This document shows, in pieces, positions 56,327-64,000 of a stretch of DNA of 64,000 nt. The stretch comes from Oceanobacillus rekensis (GTDB lineage: Bacteria > Bacillota > Bacilli > Bacillales > Amphibacillaceae): positions 1 through 64,000 of the forward strand of contig NZ_MTBQ01000001.1 in NCBI RefSeq assembly GCF_002153375.1. Direction: 5' to 3'. Numbering within the stretch: the stretch's first letter is position 1; each line of letters starts with the position of its first letter. The position numbers were made by a program, and so were the translations under genes. A model generated the notes under the pieces. The model did not search any database. It was not told where the DNA came from and saw only the letters and a program-made list of their open reading frames with translations.

Positions 56327-59059
56327 ATGACATTGGAAAAGCAACTAATCAATAAAACTTATTATGAAACAATTATTGAAAACAAAGAGAATATGCATCC
56401 TATCCGAATTTTGGGTGAGATGTATATGAATGAACAGCAGAATGAAGTAACCGATTTATCACTTATCCGCTTTTCGCAAGGGGAGATATACTTTTTAAAT
56501 AAAGACTTTGAAGCAGCCATCTTTAAATGGGAAAATATTTCAAATGAATTAGAGCCTTGGGCACAGAAAAATATTGCGGATGCTCATTATGAACTGGAAT
56601 TGCTCGAAATTGCTGAGGAATATTATAAAACTGTTTCAACCGAATCTGTTATTTTAAAAACGGAGGTACTCCTGCAATTATTTACACTGTATATACGACG
56701 TGGCAAAATAGAACTAGCGGCTGATTCTATTACGAATGCAGTAGACTTAAATCCGGATTATTCTGATGTGACCGAAATAGCACGGGCCTTTTTTGAGAAA
56801 CAACAGGATTACGCCAATGCGGTGAAACTTGCTGTTAATGAAGCTGTTCGAACAAGGTCGCTGTCATGGTTTAAGGTTTTAGAAACATATGTTGAACACG
56901 GACATATAGCAGGGATAACGCCTAACTACTTTAACGAAGTACTAATGACTGTATACGAAATCGACCAAACGTGTTTTGAAAGCCTTGCAGAAGCACTTTG
57001 GAATAGTTACAAACAAAGTGACTTATATTTTCCGTGGCTTCATGAAATTAATAATTTAATATTAAGCATTGAACAAGGATATATTCACCAATGGCAAAAT
57101 CTTTCGACCCTGTTTAAAGAAACATACTATGAATTAATTAACGGAGATTATTTAATCAGAGAAATATCCCAATTAATTCCAGGGCACATAACGAATTGGA
57201 TGAAAATATCTACCAACTCAGATAAACTCATTTCTTCATCGGCTGTACTTGCATGGAATGACATTTTCCCGTCCCAAATCGACATTTCTGTTGTGACAGA
57301 AGCGGAAAGAGCTGTTAGCGATTCGCCCTACTATCAGAACGGTATGGAAAGCGGACTGGGGCTTTTTGAAGCCATCCAAGATTGGGCATCCCATCATGAT
57401 GTTTTATTAAGTGAAAAATTGGAATGGATGATTCGTGAGCTTATGAATTTAGAACATTTCCATCTGCTGATCGCCGGGGATGAAGTGAGTGGAAAAGCTG
57501 ACTTTGTGAATTCACTGCTTGGAGAGGGACTAGTAGAAGAGGGTGCATCACCTGCCATTCTTTTTAAAGATGCAGAGGAAGCAGAAATTATTGCCATATC
57601 TGATAAAGAGGTTAGTAGTATTTCTAATTTGGAAGACGTTTATGGAAAGAGACATCAGCCATTCATTTTATACAAAAAGCCACTACCATATTTACGTAAA
57701 AGCAAACTTGCTCTAATTGATACTCCAGTGCTTTCAAATCAAACGAGAATGAAGGATACTGAATTTCCATATATGCGTGCAGCGGACAGTGTGCTGTTTG
57801 TATTAAATGCAGATTCACCAATGACTGGTAAAGAACTTGACTTGGCTATTAGGATGAACGAACAGGAACCAAATATGCCTATTCATTTTCTATTAAATAA
57901 CATGGAGCGGATTGATAATAGCAAGGAAGCAATAGAACTTGTAGAAACGACAACATCAAAAATCAATACGTATTTTTCAAATGCTAATGTCTTTGCTTTT
58001 TCTAAGTATTTCGAGAGGGAAAGCCAATTAGATGAATTATCTAAATTCATTGGATCTATGAGGGATGGATACAACATAGAAGCACATCGAACAAGTAAAA
58101 TCCTTTATTATGTTAAGGAATCAATAAAGTCTTTACTAGAAAAACGAGTAGAAATGGAAAAATCTTTAATTGATAATATTGAGTGGAATGAAGAGATGGT
58201 AACGAAACTTAATGGAGCAGTAAATCAGTTAGGTGACATGGAAGAGGAAAAAACTCGAATTATTACTCAATCCTATAGTAAAATTAAAGATGAAATGAAA
58301 GAGGATTTAAGAGATAAAATACCAGAATTGCTTCGAAATTGCTCAAATATGGTTAATGAAAAAAGCAATTTCGAGAAAATTCATGTGCAGCTTAATGAAG
58401 AAATGAATAAGCGCGTATTTAATCATATAGAAGAAAAAGTCTTACCAGAATTCCGGGTAGCAATCAAAGACTGGATCACAGATAGTGAAGAAGCGTTTAA
58501 CGAATGCCAGGTTAATTTGAATGAATTAAGTGGAAGTTTTAATTATTTATACGAGGAAGAAAAAATAGCGCTGACTTGTGATTTTAAAGTGTTGGATGAC
58601 TGGCGTCGGGATGCATATCGTATGACAAGGGGGAACATACATCCAGAGAATATAAATATATTGCTACGTTCTACACCTTCACAGTTTTTATTTAAAAATG
58701 CAGGTAAGCTGTTTGGCGCATTATCGCAAAATAAAGGTATGCTTCAGAATAAATATAAGCAATTTATTGAAGGTAAGGATTATAGTGAAACCGCTGAAAC
58801 GGTTACAAATAAGTTTATACAGCAATTTGAGATATTCGAACAATCATTAGGGCGAGATATCAACATGTTTTTTACAAATCCGAATGAAGTGCTGCGGCAA
58901 ACCTTAAAAGAGACAGAGAAAGAGATTATCGTCAATAAAGATGCCTTAAGCAATATGCGGAAAAAACCTGAAATTTATCGTGATCCACTTACCCAATTCG
59001 ATGTAAAGCTTCGTCAATTTGAGTGGATGACTACTTCTGGTAAGCAAGTTAAAGTATAA
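56327..59059 (+). CDS. TPR protein fused to a degenerate dynamin-like GTPase
   Basis: This protein of about 910 residues starts with TPR-like helical repeats (residues 30-180; for example RFSQGEIYFLNKDFEAAIFKW). A dynamin-type GTPase core lies near residues 370-580, followed by a long helical stalk with charged heptads to about residue 870. The GTPase motifs are damaged: the P-loop reads GDEVSGKAD instead of G.F.AGKS, the G3 reads DTPVLSN instead of DTPG, and G4 reads NNMERID instead of N/TKxD. It may bind a nucleotide weakly or act as a pseudo-GTPase partner of DynA, encoded 15 kb upstream. I chose the second ATG, six bases after GGAGG. Confidence 0.8.
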   Translation: MTLEKQLINKTYYETIIENKENMHPIRILGEMYMNEQQNEVTDLSLIRFSQGEIYFLNKDFEAAIFKWENISNELEPWAQKNIADAHYELELLEIAEEYYKTVSTESVILKTEVLLQLFTLYIRRGKIELAADSITNAVDLNPDYSDVTEIARAFFEKQQDYANAVKLAVNEAVRTRSLSWFKVLETYVEHGHIAGITPNYFNEVLMTVYEIDQTCFESLAEALWNSYKQSDLYFPWLHEINNLILSIEQGYIHQWQNLSTLFKETYYELINGDYLIREISQLIPGHITNWMKISTNSDKLISSSAVLAWNDIFPSQIDISVVTEAERAVSDSPYYQNGMESGLGLFEAIQDWASHHDVLLSEKLEWMIRELMNLEHFHLLIAGDEVSGKADFVNSLLGEGLVEEGASPAILFKDAEEAEIIAISDKEVSSISNLEDVYGKRHQPFILYKKPLPYLRKSKLALIDTPVLSNQTRMKDTEFPYMRAADSVLFVLNADSPMTGKELDLAIRMNEQEPNMPIHFLLNNMERIDNSKEAIELVETTTSKINTYFSNANVFAFSKYFERESQLDELSKFIGSMRDGYNIEAHRTSKILYYVKESIKSLLEKRVEMEKSLIDNIEWNEEMVTKLNGAVNQLGDMEEEKTRIITQSYSKIKDEMKEDLRDKIPELLRNCSNMVNEKSNFEKIHVQLNEEMNKRVFNHIEEKVLPEFRVAIKDWITDSEEAFNECQVNLNELSGSFNYLYEEEKIALTCDFKVLDDWRRDAYRMTRGNIHPENINILLRSTPSQFLFKNAGKLFGALSQNKGMLQNKYKQFIEGKDYSETAETVTNKFIQQFEIFEQSLGRDINMFFTNPNEVLRQTLKETEKEIIVNKDALSNMRKKPEIYRDPLTQFDVKLRQFEWMTTSGKQVKV

Positions 59060-59073
59060 TTGAAACTTTACTT

Positions 59074-59105
59074 AGGAAGATACGTCATGTATCTTCCTCT
59101 TTTTG
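59074..59105 (+). terminator. terminator after the TPR-dynamin gene
   Basis: AGGAAGATAC pairs with GTATCTTCCT around a five-base loop and is followed by CTTTTTG. Confidence 0.88.
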
Positions 59106-59169
59106 TATCATGAAAGCGGATGAATAAATTTGGCGAAAAAACTCATGTTAGGTATAGGAGGTGTTAATT

Positions 59170-59310
59170 ATGGGAAGAGACCGTCAAGAAAAAAAGTTAA
59201 GAGAGAGTGGACGTGTTGAATCAGATAGGGATGTTGGTCTGCGTTATAAAGGTTCAACAAAAATGTCAAGTCCGGAAGAAGCAAGAAGATTAAACGATGG
59301 TAAAAAGTAA
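59170..59310 (+). CDS. ypzI: YpzI family small protein
   Basis: This 46-residue charged protein opens MGRDRQEKKLRESGRVESDR and continues DVGLRYKGSTKM, the YpzI pattern. Family function is unknown, though it is common in bacilli. ATAGGAGG precedes the ATG, and the previous gene's terminator lies 65 bases upstream. Confidence 0.85.
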   Translation: MGRDRQEKKLRESGRVESDRDVGLRYKGSTKMSSPEEARRLNDGKK

Positions 59311-60423
59311 ACGTGAGTAGTTGATTTCTTTTTAAAAAAAATATAGATATCTACAGAGGGGCGCAATATAAGGAATTTGCGTCCTGATTTTTATGGATTT
59401 AAAAACCTGCTATTATGTAAAAAGATACCAGGATTTCTATCAGGTTATTTTCGATGAACAGATTCCAATGATTAATTCTCAATTAATAACGGTATTATCA
59501 ATTAAAATTATTAAACATCGTAATTTTTTTCACTAGATTATAATAATTATTAGTAAATGGTGGGTGATATGATGATTGATACAGCTAAACAAAATAAAAA
59601 TAAGAGGCTTTTTATTTTTGAACTGCTACCTTGACTCTATTTTTTGTATTAAGTGAAATATCTATCGATTTATTTTGATTTCTTTAAGGATGATGGACAC
59701 CGGTATACATAAGAGTTCAGTTGTTCTTTCTTGAATCTTTTAATGGGTGCAACCAAATGTATCATTAATAAGGTATTAAAATCGGAGAACGAGTTGATAT
59801 CTTATGAAAAGATTATGTGATTTAAAATGATATTGATTCCGAGTGAGTGGTGGGGAAAGACAAGTAGCACGGATTACAATATTTATTTCTTTTTCAAACG
59901 ATCTAGGAAAAGCAAGGTTTGTAAAAAAAATTTCTTGGAAATTCATCGTCTTTTATAATCCTTTTGATAAAATGCAGTTCAATCCCGTTGTAGAACCAAA
60001 ATGACACACTTGAGTTTATAGTAATCAGCCAAATCGGTGGGGCATTTATGATTACAAAGTAAGTCTATAAATTGATTTAAATCATATTGATAAATGGTAA
60101 TCGTAAGGGAGGATTATCGCACCATGAATATTTCACATAATTATAGGGAAGATCTCCAGTCTTGGCAAAAAATCAATCCTAGTTTACATAATCTTTATTA
60201 TAGGAAGTTATATATAATTAGAGAAATTACGTTTCAATATAGGAGTTTACTTCTGATATTGAGATAAACGTTAAAATTCACGGTAAGATTGATGCTATTT
60301 ATCTTATTTTTAATCCTGTATGTTTTTAAGCACTCATAAAAAGTCATATTCTATCAGCAAAATTTCTTCGTTGGATTCATCAGTGACCAATATTAATTAA
60401 AACACAACAAAAAATGGCTGCAT
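59311..60423. other. 1.1-kb decayed stretch with gene scraps
   Basis: No intact gene is present. Scraps include an ATG at 59573 giving MIDTAKQNKNKRLFIF, broken by a stop but continuing in another frame as a membrane segment (LTLFFVLSEISIDLF); an open tail at 59840-60004 reading VSGGERQVARITIF and ending NPVVEPK; and a 47-codon ORF at 60124. The sequence is very AT-rich with many stops in all frames. This looks like gene decay, perhaps of two or three small genes. Confidence 0.5.
60124..60267 (+). pseudogene. 47-codon ORF, probably frameshifted
   Basis: An ATG follows AAGGGAGG and opens MNISHNYREDLQSWQKINPS and more basic sequence, ending at 60267. A second frame carries EFTSDIEINVKIHGKIDAIY and LIFNPVCF to a stop at 60330 and would extend the protein to about 70 residues with one base shift. 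I do not recognise the family. Confidence 0.3.
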
Positions 60424-61566
60424 TTAATTTGCGACCATATTTGCTGTGTTTTTGTGTATTTCGATTGTTTCGTAATAATAATCTAATAATTGCTGGGATG
60501 CTTTTTCCCATGCATACTTTTCAGCTTCTATTCGGGCATTTTTCTTCATTTGCTGTATCAGATCTAGATTATTCAATTTGTTTACTGCTTCCATCATACT
60601 GTTAACATCTTCATTTTCATATAATAGCCCTGTCTTTTCATCTTTAACCTGTTCCATTGTTGGACCACTTTTTGCTGCTACTACAGGCAAACCTGAGGCC
60701 ATAGCTTCGAGAATAACCAATCCTAGTGTTTCCGTGACGGATGGGAAAATAAAAGCGTCAGCGGTAGCATATGCCTGGGAAAGTTCATCTCCATGCAAAA
60801 AACCTGTAAAAGTAGTGTTTGTTCCTCTAAACGTATTTTCCAGATCATTTCGTGAAGGTCCATCACCAATAATAGCTAGCGCAATATCATCTCTGGCATC
60901 CAATAAAGGTTTAATTTTATGAATTTCCTTCTCAATTGCAAGTCTTCCGATAAAAACAAGTAATTTTTTGGACGTATCACCATTTGTTAGTCGCTCTCGC
61001 ATCTGTTCATTATAGTATCTTGGATGACGATTATGGATATCAACACCACGTTGTAAAACATGAAGGTTATGAAATTCTTTCTCGATAAGCTCACTTTTTA
61101 TCGCTTTTGATGTACAGAGATTCAGATCTGCAGCATTATGCAGCCTTTTAATATGATGCCAGAGAAGTGGTTTTGCTGGCTTGTACATCCAGTAATAATC
61201 CAAATACTTTGGAACATGAGTATGATAGGTAGCGATTAATGGGTAATCTAACTTTTTAGCATAATGGACGGCAGCTGCGGCTAGTAAAATTGGGTTTGCT
61301 GCATGCACGATATCTGGTTGGAATTCCTCTAATAAAGCCTTCACTTTCTTAGATGGTAATGTAAACGGCCTATAACGATAAAATGGCAGGGTTATAGGTT
61401 TTATGCCAACTACTTCTGCACCCTCATACTCATATACTCCTAAATCTGGAGCAATGACAAATACATCATGCCCCTTTGAGCGAAAGTGTTTGATTGCTTG
61501 TGTAAGTCTTGTGACAACCCCATCAGTAGATGGTAAGAAGGTTTCTGTTACGATTGCTATTTTCAA
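60424..61566 (-). CDS. GT4 family glycosyltransferase
   Basis: This 380-residue protein has the GT-B fold of family 4: ETFLPSTDGVVTRLT at the start, YHTHVPKYLDYY as acceptor region, and the E-x7-E site ETLGLVILEAMASGLPVV. It resembles MgtA/SQD2-like mannosyl or sulfoquinovosyl/diglucosyl lipid synthases. Membrane-lipid or surface glycan synthesis is likely, and the sugar is unknown. It stands alone on the minus strand. Confidence 0.88.
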   Translation of the reverse strand: MKIAIVTETFLPSTDGVVTRLTQAIKHFRSKGHDVFVIAPDLGVYEYEGAEVVGIKPITLPFYRYRPFTLPSKKVKALLEEFQPDIVHAANPILLAAAAVHYAKKLDYPLIATYHTHVPKYLDYYWMYKPAKPLLWHHIKRLHNAADLNLCTSKAIKSELIEKEFHNLHVLQRGVDIHNRHPRYYNEQMRERLTNGDTSKKLLVFIGRLAIEKEIHKIKPLLDARDDIALAIIGDGPSRNDLENTFRGTNTTFTGFLHGDELSQAYATADAFIFPSVTETLGLVILEAMASGLPVVAAKSGPTMEQVKDEKTGLLYENEDVNSMMEAVNKLNNLDLIQQMKKNARIEAEKYAWEKASQQLLDYYYETIEIHKNTANMVAN

Positions 61567-61782
61567 GGCTAAACTGCTCCTTTATTTCCATATCATCTGT
61601 GGTAAGCTTTTTTTATGTTGATACGGTCTTTGTGAATTTCTTTTAATGCTTTGTTCTTGCTTACGTAATTTTTAATGCTTATATTATGGACGTTTTAAAA
61701 ATATATGTATCCTATTATAATATAAATTAACATTTTTTATGTAGGATAAACCTTTTTTAGAATAATCTTTACAATAAATAAA

Positions 61783-61820
61783 CAAAAACCGCCCCGTATT
61801 TATGGTAAGCGGCTTTTGCC
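61783..61820 (-). terminator. terminator after the ferredoxin
   Basis: On the minus strand AAAAGCCGC pairs imperfectly with GCGGTTTTTG and ends in T-rich sequence, just downstream of the ferredoxin stop. Confidence 0.6.
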
Positions 61821-61827
61821 CTTTCGT

Positions 61828-62067
61828 TTATCTGTTTTCAAAAAATACCCGGTTCAAAGAAATATATTCTGTTTCTTCTCCCGGAACTTCGTCTTCCATA
61901 TAAATTGCTTCAACTGGACAGACTGCTTCACATGCTCCGCAATCTATACAAATGTCAGGATCAATGTAAAACATATCTTTTCCTTCTTCTATGCAATCAA
62001 CAGGACAAACTTCAACACATTCCCCTGCTTTTTCAGCTTTACATGGTGATGTAATAACAAATGCCAA
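61828..62067 (-). CDS. Ferredoxin, 7Fe/8Fe bacterial type
   Basis: This 79-residue ferredoxin has two cluster sites. The second, CIDCGACEAVCP, is a standard [4Fe-4S] site. The first, C-x7-C-x3-CP, is the arrangement of [3Fe-4S]/[4Fe-4S] seven-iron ferredoxins. Electron partners are unknown. I chose TTG at 62067, six bases after AAGGAGGAG. A longer reading to 62085 starts inside that site. It stands alone on the minus strand. Confidence 0.9.
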   Translation of the reverse strand: MAFVITSPCKAEKAGECVEVCPVDCIEEGKDMFYIDPDICIDCGACEAVCPVEAIYMEDEVPGEETEYISLNRVFFENR

Positions 62068-62206
62068 GTTACTCTCCTCCTTCAAATCTATGATGAAAAT
62101 ATAATTGTATTTAGCTATTATAACGCTTATCTTCAGAAAATAAAAGATTCATCATCTCTTATATCTATCATATGATGTATAAGAAGTATATGAAAGGAGA
62201 TATAGA

Positions 62207-63397
62207 ATGGAAATTACGGTGAGGTCAGGTGATACGGTTTGGTATTATAGTCAACTTTTTAGTGTACCACCCATTCTTATAGAAACATCGAACCCGGGAA
62301 TGGATGTAAATCAATTGCAAATTGGTCAGGTAATCCAAATACCTGGTTATGTAAAAGAAAACTATTTAATAGAAGCTACTGATTCTTTCTGGACCATTGC
62401 AAGGGAAAATAATATCCCTTTGGACATTCTGGAATTAACAAATCAGGGTATTGATCCTTCACAGCTGCAGATTGGACAAGCAATTGTGCTGCCAAGAAGA
62501 GTAACCGAGATGATTGTCGATGATGTAGCGAATTATACGCATGAAAAAATGACAGCAGATATAAATAAACTCCAATTAATCTATCCCTTCATTATGACTC
62601 AAACAACAGGGAATTCGGTAATGGGTAAAGATATAACAGAGCTGCAAATTGGCATAGGACCTAAACAGGTACATTTAAATGGTTCCTTTCATGCCAATGA
62701 ATGGATTACGACCCCAGTTATTATGCGATTTATCAATCAATATGTGTTATCAGCCACAAATGGATTGCCCATCAGGGACCTGCCGGCTTTACCACTCTAT
62801 AATACAGCCAAATTGTCTGTTGTTCCAATGGTTAATCCGGATGGAGTGAACCTCGTAATTGAAGGTTTATCTGCTGCAGGCGGGTTTCAAGAATCTGTTT
62901 TGGCTATTAATCAGGGAAGTGAGGATTTTTCTGGTTGGAAAGCAAATATAAATGGAGTTGATTTGAATAACCAATATCCAGCGTTATGGGAAGTAGAAGC
63001 TGCGAGGAAGCCTACTACTCCACAACCAAGAGATTTCCCCGGTATAGCACCACTGACAGAACCTGAGGCACTTGCAATGGCAGCCCTTGCTTATGAAAGG
63101 AATTTTTTAAGGATGAATGCATTTCATACACAGGGTGAGGTGATTTATTGGGGGTTTGAAGGCCAAGAGCCACCGGAATCTGTGGATATTGTTAATGAAT
63201 ACGAAAGAGTCAGTGGTTATAATCCTATTCAATATGTAGATAGCTATGCAGGATATAAAGATTGGTTTATTCAGGAGTTTAGACAACCGGGCTTCACTGT
63301 AGAATTAGGATTAGGTATTAATCCTCTCCCTATTGGCCAATTTAATGAAATTTATGAGGAAAGTTTAGGAATAATGCTCGCAAATCTTTATTTGTAG
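62207..63397 (+). CDS. LysM plus M14 peptidoglycan endopeptidase (YqgT-like)
   Basis: This 396-residue protein has two LysM repeats (about residues 2-47 and 52-97, both with the Q-I-G-Q turn) and an M14 zinc carboxypeptidase domain. The zinc ligands are the HANE motif (GSFHANEW) and His of NAFHTQGE, and the catalytic Glu is in FTVELGLG. It matches gamma-D-glutamyl-diaminopimelate peptidase I (ENP1), which cuts spore or mother-cell peptidoglycan stems. No signal peptide is seen, as in YqgT. Confidence 0.93.
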   Translation: MEITVRSGDTVWYYSQLFSVPPILIETSNPGMDVNQLQIGQVIQIPGYVKENYLIEATDSFWTIARENNIPLDILELTNQGIDPSQLQIGQAIVLPRRVTEMIVDDVANYTHEKMTADINKLQLIYPFIMTQTTGNSVMGKDITELQIGIGPKQVHLNGSFHANEWITTPVIMRFINQYVLSATNGLPIRDLPALPLYNTAKLSVVPMVNPDGVNLVIEGLSAAGGFQESVLAINQGSEDFSGWKANINGVDLNNQYPALWEVEAARKPTTPQPRDFPGIAPLTEPEALAMAALAYERNFLRMNAFHTQGEVIYWGFEGQEPPESVDIVNEYERVSGYNPIQYVDSYAGYKDWFIQEFRQPGFTVELGLGINPLPIGQFNEIYEESLGIMLANLYL

Positions 63398-63424
63398 TAT
63401 TTATTATATATATTAAACATAAAA

Positions 63425-63452
63425 AATAACAGGATTTCTCCTGTTATTTTTA
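63425..63452. terminator. terminator between the M14 peptidase and the next gene
   Basis: AATAACAGGA pairs with TCCTGTTATT around a four-base loop and ends in TTTT, between converging genes. Confidence 0.85.
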
Positions 63453-63659
63453 TTTACTTCCTTCTTTAAAATAATTTTTTCTAAATCCAGCGATTCGTTC
63501 ACTATTATCGATAATGAAGTAAAATTCTTCTGTTTCGTTTTTAACATCGTATTTTTTTCCTGGAGTTAATTTATTATCGACAATAAATTTTTTTGCATTT
63601 GCATGGACACATTCAATTTGTTTTATTGTTTCCCTATTTTCCCAGTCTAAATGAATCAT
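63450..63659 (-). CDS. Small conserved protein, DUF6501-like
   Basis: This 69-residue protein carries IHLDWENRETIKQIECVHAN at the start, TPGKKYDVKNETEEFYFI in the middle and RIAGFRKNYFKEG at the end, a likely single beta-barrel domain. It resembles DUF6501 proteins of bacilli, though the match is from memory. GGGAGAA precedes the ATG. Function is unknown. Confidence 0.75.
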   Translation of the reverse strand: MIHLDWENRETIKQIECVHANAKKFIVDNKLTPGKKYDVKNETEEFYFIIDNSERIAGFRKNYFKEGSK

Positions 63660-63712
63660 TTTCTATTCTCCCTTTACTTAGTTTACATAATAAAGTTATC
63701 GTAAACTAAGTC

Positions 63713-64000
63713 TCAATTAAATAAGTACAAATAGTTTTCATAACCTTTTTCTTCCATTTCTTCTTTTGGAATGAAACGCATTGCAGCAGAATTCATGCAA
63801 TAGCGTAAGCCCCCAGCTTCTACAGGGCCATCCTCAAAGACATGTCCTAAATGGGAGTCAGAACTATTACTTCTAACTTCAGTTCGGACCATCCCATGAG
63901 TTGTATCTGTTTTATCTTCAACCTGGTATGGGTCAATGGGCTTCGTGAAGCTTGGCCAACCACATCCCGCATCAAATTGATCCTTAGAAGAAAACAAGAC
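63713..64000 (-). CDS. msrB: Peptide-methionine (R)-S-oxide reductase MsrB (partial)
   Basis: The C-terminal 95 residues are visible and the N-terminus lies past the window's right edge. They contain the MsrB core GWPSFTKPI, the [17 protein letters not shown] segment and the catalytic Cys in [13 protein letters not shown]. It reduces R-methionine sulfoxide in proteins. The frame is open to the window end. Confidence 0.95.
   Translation of the reverse strand, partial: VLFSSKDQFDAGCGWPSFTKPIDPYQVEDKTDTTHGMVRTEVRSNSSDSHLGHVFEDGPVEAGGLRYCMNSAAMRFIPKEEMEEKGYENYLYLFN

Noticed and set aside
59840-60004. VSGGERQ sequence as a possible ABC ATPase signature
   Set aside because: Only seven residues fit. 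The Walker motifs are missing and the flanking sequence does not continue as an ABC domain.

Overview
The window is low-GC DNA from a spore-forming member of the Bacillaceae, most likely a halotolerant lineage near Oceanobacillus or Virgibacillus. That placement is an inference. It rests on Bacillus-type SOS boxes, a Spo0A box before sirA, the spore genes tlp, comA/comB and sirA, and a gene order that follows the B. subtilis block lexA-yneB-ynzC-tkt-sirA-yneF-ccdA-ccdC-yneK ... citB-yneN ... tlp-yneP-yneQ-yneR ... plsY-yneT-parE-parC. Many genes start with TTG or GTG behind a strong AGGAGG-like site, and several starts given here were moved downstream of the longest possible ORF for that reason.

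Layout. 0-0.6 kb: the 3' tip of 23S rRNA, a 5S rRNA gene, a terminator, and a lone zinc-type rpsN. 0.7-4 kb: a CysP-type sulfate permease with what looks like an eroded cysH just upstream, facing the sulfolactate genes comB-comA and a VOC protein. 4.2-5.6 kb: two small proteins and a YetF-type membrane protein. 6-13.7 kb: lexA facing an SOS operon (a 31-residue membrane peptide, the yneB resolvase, ynzC), then tkt, sirA, yneF and the cytochrome c maturation genes ccdA/ccdC with an orphan MnhB-like gene between them. 13.9-21 kb: a PAS histidine kinase with a probable frameshift near its start, aconitase behind a CcpC-type box, a 470-bp block of long hairpins, and the small yneN-tlp-yneR genes. 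21-31 kb: yidD and folE2, plsY, a two-gene OpuF-type compatible-solute importer, yneT, and SOS-boxed parE-parC.

31-36.4 kb: an acyl-CoA dehydrogenase / biotin carboxylase / biotin carrier / enoyl-CoA hydratase / carboxyltransferase operon resembling the B. subtilis yng (leucine or branched acyl-CoA degradation) cluster. 36.4-45 kb: a REP-like hairpin, a gene remnant, a polysaccharide deacetylase, the tandem dynamin DynA with the YpcP exonuclease, a two-domain gamma-glutamylcyclotransferase, a PH-domain membrane protein and cysteine synthase. 45-53 kb: an accessory region with a methyltransferase, a decayed MFS transporter, a lipoprotein, a short YitT, an MFS/DUF3231 pair and an ssuACB sulfonate importer without a monooxygenase. 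54-59 kb: a lysine riboswitch controlling dapA, a HEM4-type protein, and a TPR protein fused to a degenerate dynamin-like GTPase. 59-64 kb: ypzI, a 1.1-kb decayed stretch, a GT4 glycosyltransferase, a ferredoxin, a LysM/M14 peptidase and the 3' part of msrB.

Themes. DNA damage control is visible at lexA, the small SOS peptide operon and parEC. Sulfur traffic recurs: CysP, ComA/ComB, cysteine synthase and SsuABC are all here, while cysH appears broken. Sporulation control appears at sirA, the kinase, tlp and sulfolactate. The observations most worth follow-up are the 31-residue SOS membrane peptide that sits where yneA is in B. subtilis, the TPR-pseudodynamin, the cysH remnant, rpsN placed immediately behind an rRNA terminator, and the orphan MnhB subunit in the ccd locus.
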